DNA of 64,000 nucleotides from Pseudomonas sp. UBA4617 (lineage in GTDB: Bacteria; Pseudomonadota; Gammaproteobacteria; Pseudomonadales; Pseudomonadaceae). Shown in pieces: positions 61,101 to 64,000 of the stretch. How positions within the stretch are numbered: position 1 is the first letter of the stretch; every line of letters starts with the position of its first letter. The stretch is taken from contig NZ_DGIR01000054.1 of the NCBI RefSeq assembly GCF_002386445.1, forward strand, positions 1-64,000, written 5' to 3'. A program made the translations under genes and the position numbers. The notes beneath the pieces were generated by a model. It did no database searches. It saw only the letters and a list, made by a program, of their open reading frames with translations, and was not told the DNA's origin.

Positions 61101-63616
61101 ACATGGGCGAGCGCATCCGCGAACACCGCGCCACCTCACGCAGCCAGGCCGACCTGGCGCTGAGTGCAACCGACACCTTCGATCATTATTTTTTCAAAGG
61201 CTTGAAACTGGCGCTCAGCTTCTTGCCGGGCATGGGCACGGCCATCGCGCTATACGATGGCTGGCAGGCGGCGAATGCGGCCGTCTGGGCCTTCGAGACG
61301 GGCAATGTGGACGAGGGCCTTCAACACCTGACCAGCCTGCTGCAATCATTGACCGATGCCATCCTCACGCTCGCGCCCTTGGCCTCCACCGTTGCCAGAC
61401 CTGTGCCGGCGGCGCGCCTGTTGACCCAGCAGCGCCAACGCGCTGGCGGCCTTCGACCTGTGGCCAGTATGCGCAAGATGCCCCCCAACCCATTCGCCGG
61501 TTATGAGGTGGAGTTGCCGACCGGCCCAATGGTGCGCTCCACGCACCCGCAAGGCGCGGGGGTATTTCAACATGTAGAAACCCGACAACATTACATTGCG
61601 CGGAACAACGTATGGCACGCGGTCGAGTGGGACCCGACAAACGCTACCTGGCGTCTCACCCCTCAGGGTATTCGCGCCTACCGTCAAGCAGTGCGGCTGA
61701 GTGATCAGGGTATATGGGACACCCCTGGCAGGTTGAGCGGCCTTCTGGTCGACAACGGCCTGGCGGGTGGCGGCGGTGCACTCACTACCCTCTACAACCA
61801 TGGCGTAGCGTACTGGCGCATGGTGCTTCGGCGACAACCTCCACGGCTGACCGGCATGGCGCTCGCACATGACATCAACGACGAACTGAAACGCATCGTC
61901 ATACGCCAACGTGCCAAGGAGGCGGCCTACAACACAGCCAAACGCCAGGCTGGCGAAGGCGTACAACTGACCGCTGCGCAAAAGGCAGAGATCGTCAAGG
62001 CACGCAAACAACTGAGCGATGAACTGCAACGCAATATCGAATTCAACTCGCGCAGCATTGCCCGCCTCAGAGAGCATCGGGCAACGTTGAGCAGGGCGGA
62101 CTACACCCGGTTCACTGCACTGTGCGAGGAGAACATCAGCGAAATGATCGTGCTCGAGATGCATCTGGTGTCCGACCGATTCATCATGGCCACGAACCAG
62201 GTACGGTTGGCCATCAATGCAATCCAGGCCCTGCCTGGGCCCACAGCCCCCACCGCACTGGTAATGCGCCTGACACAGGACTCGCTGATGGCAAACCGGG
62301 AAATGATCGCTACCTTGCGAGAGGTAGAGCATTTGGCCGTCCGCCATCACGCCAGACGCAATGTCTTGCAGGGCAGCGCACTGGCCAAGTACCTGCGGAA
62401 AGTGGACCAAACGGGTTTGCGGCTTGATGTGGCCAATGCCCAACTGGTTCAGGCTTCTATTCTCTCCTCGACACTGTTCAAGACAAGCGCCGTCGAGCAT
62501 TCGCAAATGAACGCATTCATGGCGCATTTCCATGAACAAGGTGTTGCGTTGCGCAGCACTCTCTACAGTCACCTGCAGATGCCCAATGCCGGTCTCACCC
62601 GAGGCCAGGAACGCATTTTCCTGACCAGCGCGCAAAGCCATTACAAGCGTTTTCTGAACCATGTCACGGCATGGGAAGACAACTTCCAGGACTTGCTGTC
62701 ACCCAGTGAGACCGAGGCTCTCCGCCAGTTGCTACGGCAGTTTGTCGAGGAAATCGAAAATACCCTCGGCAACGCCAACGCAGCCCGGCCCCGCCCGACC
62801 GCTCAACCCGGCCGTGGCACCAGCCGACCGCGCTTGTTCGAAACAGTGGACGGGCCACTGATCGGGGAACAGTTCGTGGAACGCGGGCAGACGCGCATGC
62901 GCATCAACCAGCCTAACTCCGATCAGCCCCATACTGTCTATGCCATGAACGAGGCAGGTCGCTGGCAAATAGCCGCGCCACAACGCGCAGCGCCTGCCCA
63001 GTCGATGTCGAGCCTGGTAAAAGCTGCCACTGCTCGCCTGGACGACGTCCCGAGACAGCAGGCCAGGCTACGCCAGTACCAGACGCCGCAAGCGCTGCCT
63101 GTCGATCTGGAAGACATCGCCGAAGGGCACGCGCAGCAGCTGCGCTTCATCGCCGCCAGTATTCGCGAGAAAGCAGGCAACGCAATGACCGCCGGGCAAA
63201 CCGCCTTGACGCAGAGCCTGGAAGCCGCCGCCGAGCAGATGCAGACGCTTGGCCGCCAGTTGCGCATCGCCCAGACCAAGGCGACCAGCAAGCCTACCGT
63301 GGGTTACCTGCAATACCTGCTTGACCAGCAGGAAGTGGAAATTGCCTGGTCGCGTACCTTGAGCCCGAAGCTGGACCGCAAGGGCAGACCGATCGAGTAT
63401 TTGGAGGAATACAGCATCCTCGATCGGAGCACCCGGCAGGTATTGTGGTATGCGCACTTCCACTTCCGGCAGAAACCGGCACAAGGCTTCACACGGTTGG
63501 AAGCAGGTCACCTGAAACTGGCGAGCGAACGCGACCTGGGCGATGGCGCGTGGCGAGGCAGCATGACCGAGACGCAAGCCACCACGCTTTTTGGTGGCCT
63601 GCGGCCGGCCAGTTGA
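58124..63616 (+). CDS. Giant toxin-like protein (DUF6543 / dermonecrotic-toxin-domain family)
   Basis: 1,830 residues from ATG 58124 (GAG 10 bases upstream; TTG 58109 would add 5). No signal peptide. Three divergent copies of a short module are visible, at about residues 207-260, 500-555 and 890-945, each with a hydrophobic strand then Y-R-P or Y-M-P (LIYRPSAP, LLLYRPGQ, VLLYMPDAP). A hydrophobic hairpin-like region lies at about 1026-1046 (LALSFLPGMGTAIALYDG), a long helical segment at about 1225-1510, and C-terminal modules at about 1568 (FETVDGPLIGE) and 1727 to the end. This matches my recollection of large Pseudomonas proteins annotated with a dermonecrotic-toxin N-terminal domain. No catalytic site is recognised. 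No immunity-like gene is adjacent. Confidence 0.72.
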   Translation: MQTSESSQADIVKALPLSDIAVIAQQLAGKSNLLVAARQTQKQSAEQLRSLFSQAPTLRHTLHSALQAHLPVDPYQCGLHDGNHQVTMLTFAARLMASPVFANPFTTWSTWGFDNSPAHARWTVADWTYHLTPIVNAARLHASDGYWAGRMPGTAVSRQKHACDLLRQHFSSSVDIAFGIGELDSQDWQQGKQPELCHAQVEWRFPSGRRLISTAALSICPQPSDTRWLIYRPSAPNTVLSFDNLESMRDWIFLNRSWFWSDPGLPISTGTRDNVIVTRLHDDGFNAAIAEQLLRFQEVSDHHLLQACKQSETAPLDWSDLQHWEAERSAIIQASLSATVEATLDAVIAADIALADEEVHFACLEDHTPIGWRNQCVEHQATLLEQYLDGQVEPASAKVTLLREGQTALDLLQDSLDTLLLELPDQVTDAELLASNGEQTRAEQIAQGLSQALLKEARLQNALGDLSATQLDWVEQLVDRPVPSLQRHVQVSTLELVAGAHTWQLRGYMTFRAMLMEDEEPEDDTLLLYRPGQSGGLMAFRNEAELTRRLLTTLHGAWPDALLESALPTDTSQLFEVLANSPTVTLRYPPVVTHFMQHCVQSIISALPANATREQTRRRLCVSENRARTRALARFVEQNRSSYIQPRLTPLQHLGKEQLTELASQVGTLERSLQASGELLKLSLPPRQQFARFMLQQHLRSEFDLQTVPQISLDIADSVTTKMIVTGQSALGGAGSREVAVFSEARSEVLLESFMLRALDDDGRLRLGDATVKFEPANNPRLQSAITPAYIANLIEQMDLAGSYEKRIINAYLGFAEESPWQVQWRQETYRTPYQHRLRLLVLSRPTSLDANGQRLLEQFCQEQADTVTARTIAYHSVMLRPGVAADGSSDSVELSAIYVIKGATGPVLLYMPDAPNGKVISQYTSSDEACQALQTMALDNEMARFLATRSLSGDPDHHESYINTALQKNFRGFIGIGLARSESLPTHESHLDMGERIREHRATSRSQADLALSATDTFDHYFFKGLKLALSFLPGMGTAIALYDGWQAANAAVWAFETGNVDEGLQHLTSLLQSLTDAILTLAPLASTVARPVPAARLLTQQRQRAGGLRPVASMRKMPPNPFAGYEVELPTGPMVRSTHPQGAGVFQHVETRQHYIARNNVWHAVEWDPTNATWRLTPQGIRAYRQAVRLSDQGIWDTPGRLSGLLVDNGLAGGGGALTTLYNHGVAYWRMVLRRQPPRLTGMALAHDINDELKRIVIRQRAKEAAYNTAKRQAGEGVQLTAAQKAEIVKARKQLSDELQRNIEFNSRSIARLREHRATLSRADYTRFTALCEENISEMIVLEMHLVSDRFIMATNQVRLAINAIQALPGPTAPTALVMRLTQDSLMANREMIATLREVEHLAVRHHARRNVLQGSALAKYLRKVDQTGLRLDVANAQLVQASILSSTLFKTSAVEHSQMNAFMAHFHEQGVALRSTLYSHLQMPNAGLTRGQERIFLTSAQSHYKRFLNHVTAWEDNFQDLLSPSETEALRQLLRQFVEEIENTLGNANAARPRPTAQPGRGTSRPRLFETVDGPLIGEQFVERGQTRMRINQPNSDQPHTVYAMNEAGRWQIAAPQRAAPAQSMSSLVKAATARLDDVPRQQARLRQYQTPQALPVDLEDIAEGHAQQLRFIAASIREKAGNAMTAGQTALTQSLEAAAEQMQTLGRQLRIAQTKATSKPTVGYLQYLLDQQEVEIAWSRTLSPKLDRKGRPIEYLEEYSILDRSTRQVLWYAHFHFRQKPAQGFTRLEAGHLKLASERDLGDGAWRGSMTETQATTLFGGLRPAS

Positions 63617-63623
63617 TCCTGCG

Positions 63624-63658
63624 TCATCACCTGGTCTGCCTGACAGACCAGGTGATGA
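63624..63658. terminator. 15-bp inverted repeat between convergent genes
   Basis: tcatcacctggtctg (63624-63638) and cagaccaggtgatga (63644-63658) form a perfect 15-bp stem with a 5-base loop, directly after the giant gene and before ssuF on the opposite strand. There is no T run on either side, yet the position suggests a bidirectional transcript end. Confidence 0.65.
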
Positions 63659-63662
63659 CCGC

Positions 63663-63878
63663 TTACAGCTTGGCGATAGACACTTCGGTCGACTTCACGA
63701 AGGCAATGACTTCACTGCCCACTTGCAACTCAAGCTCGCGTACGGAGCGGGTGGTGATGACCGAGGTCACGATACCCGAGGCGGTCTGCACGTCGATTTC
63801 CGACAGTACCGGGCCTTCGAGGATTTCTTTCACGGTGCCTTTGAACTGGTTGCGAACGTTGATGGCTTTGATGGTCAT
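63663..63878 (-). CDS. ssuF: Molybdopterin-binding TOBE protein SsuF
   Basis: 71 residues, a single molbindin/TOBE domain (MTIKAINVRNQFKGTVKEIL, SGIVTSVITTRSVRELELQV, GSEVIAFVKSTEVSIAKL). In P. putida ssuF is the last gene of the sulfonate-utilisation operon ssuEADCBF and is needed for growth on sulfonates, possibly as a molybdate/oxyanion-binding protein. It follows the ssuB stop by 30 bases on the same strand, which supports the assignment. Confidence 0.9.
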   Translation of the reverse strand: MTIKAINVRNQFKGTVKEILEGPVLSEIDVQTASGIVTSVITTRSVRELELQVGSEVIAFVKSTEVSIAKL

Positions 63879-63908
63879 GCTGTAATTCCTTCTCTTGGTT
63901 TCTGGGGT

Positions 63909-64000
63909 TCAGTGCGCCCAACGCAGTTGCGTGGGCAAAGGGGCGACAGGATCCGGCTCGGGCGCAGCGCCCGGAGCCGACAGAACACGGTTGAGCACCT
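63909..64000 (-). CDS. ssuB: Aliphatic sulfonate ABC transporter ATP-binding protein SsuB (C-terminal fragment)
   Basis: Only the last 29 codons are inside the window; the frame read on the minus strand gives VLNRVLSAPGAAPEPDPVAP, then TQLRWAH, and a TGA at 63911-63909. This Pro-rich tail after a helix VLNRVL suits the end of an SsuB-type ATPase. The assignment rests mainly on the adjacent ssuF and the known ssuB-ssuF order. The gene is cut by the window edge. Confidence 0.6.
   Translation of the reverse strand, partial: VLNRVLSAPGAAPEPDPVAPLPTQLRWAH

Overview
The window is a high-GC, gene-dense chromosomal segment of a fluorescent pseudomonad, almost certainly of the Pseudomonas putida group. 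The evidence is the gene set and its order: gbdR-sdaB-cbcXWV, hisBH-DUF2164-hisAF, mutY-yggX-tRNA-Phe, an artPJQM-type uptake system, fdhD with a YdeP-type molybdoenzyme, pckA-hslO, rimBK-envZ-ompR-tex-gshA, and ssuBF. Many REP/BIME palindromes lie between genes. There is no CRISPR array, insertion sequence, integrase or rRNA. This assignment comes from reading the sequence and from recalled gene order; no database search was run.

Layout. 1-6.6 kb: glycine betaine/choline catabolism, with the activator GbdR, serine dehydratase (the last step, to pyruvate) and the CbcXWV ABC importer; a tandem 14-bp repeat lies upstream of cbcX. 6.6-9.7 kb: the histidine operon hisB-hisH-DUF2164-hisA-hisF. 9.9-15.5 kb: an OFA-type MFS transporter, an AsmA protein and the mutY-yggX pair, then tRNA-Phe. 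15.8-19.2 kb: PPK2, two uncharacterised small proteins and a GABA-type permease. 19.9-24.1 kb: a basic-amino-acid ABC system (ATPase, binding protein, two permeases) and a SAM-dependent methyltransferase. 24.3-24.8 kb: a frameshifted small DUF3077-like gene behind an extremely self-complementary leader of about 210 nt. 25.1-31.9 kb: a small lipoprotein, tRNA-Thr, a DUF3079 protein, an FMN-binding glutamate-synthase-like protein, an OprD porin and a TonB-dependent siderophore receptor. 32-40.4 kb: agmatine deiminase, a solitary RmlC-type epimerase, a DctB/DctD-like two-component pair coupled to a thioesterase-fold gene, cysQ-nudE-yrfG housecleaning hydrolases and a BON-LysM protein. 40.6-50.6 kb: fdhD plus molybdoenzyme, a glycine-zipper protein, a thioesterase, pckA, hslO, a PAP2 phosphatase, hslR and rimBK. 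50.7-58 kb: EnvZ/OmpR, Tex, a PaaI-like thioesterase, gshA and a TetR regulator. 58.1-63.6 kb: one 1,830-residue toxin-like protein. 63.7-64 kb: ssuF and the 3' end of ssuB.

How the parts fit. The first cluster imports quaternary amines and feeds the carbon of betaine through glycine and serine to pyruvate. pckA, the amino-acid importers and the DctBD-like pair fit growth on organic and amino acids. hslO, hslR, gshA, yggX and mutY are stress and oxidative-damage functions.

The two least explained objects are the structured leader at 24597-24809, which has crossing helices and an alternative helix that would occlude the ribosome-binding site of the gene behind it, and the giant DUF6543-like (dermonecrotic-toxin-domain) protein at 58124-63616, an orphan with no visible immunity partner that contains three divergent copies of one short module.
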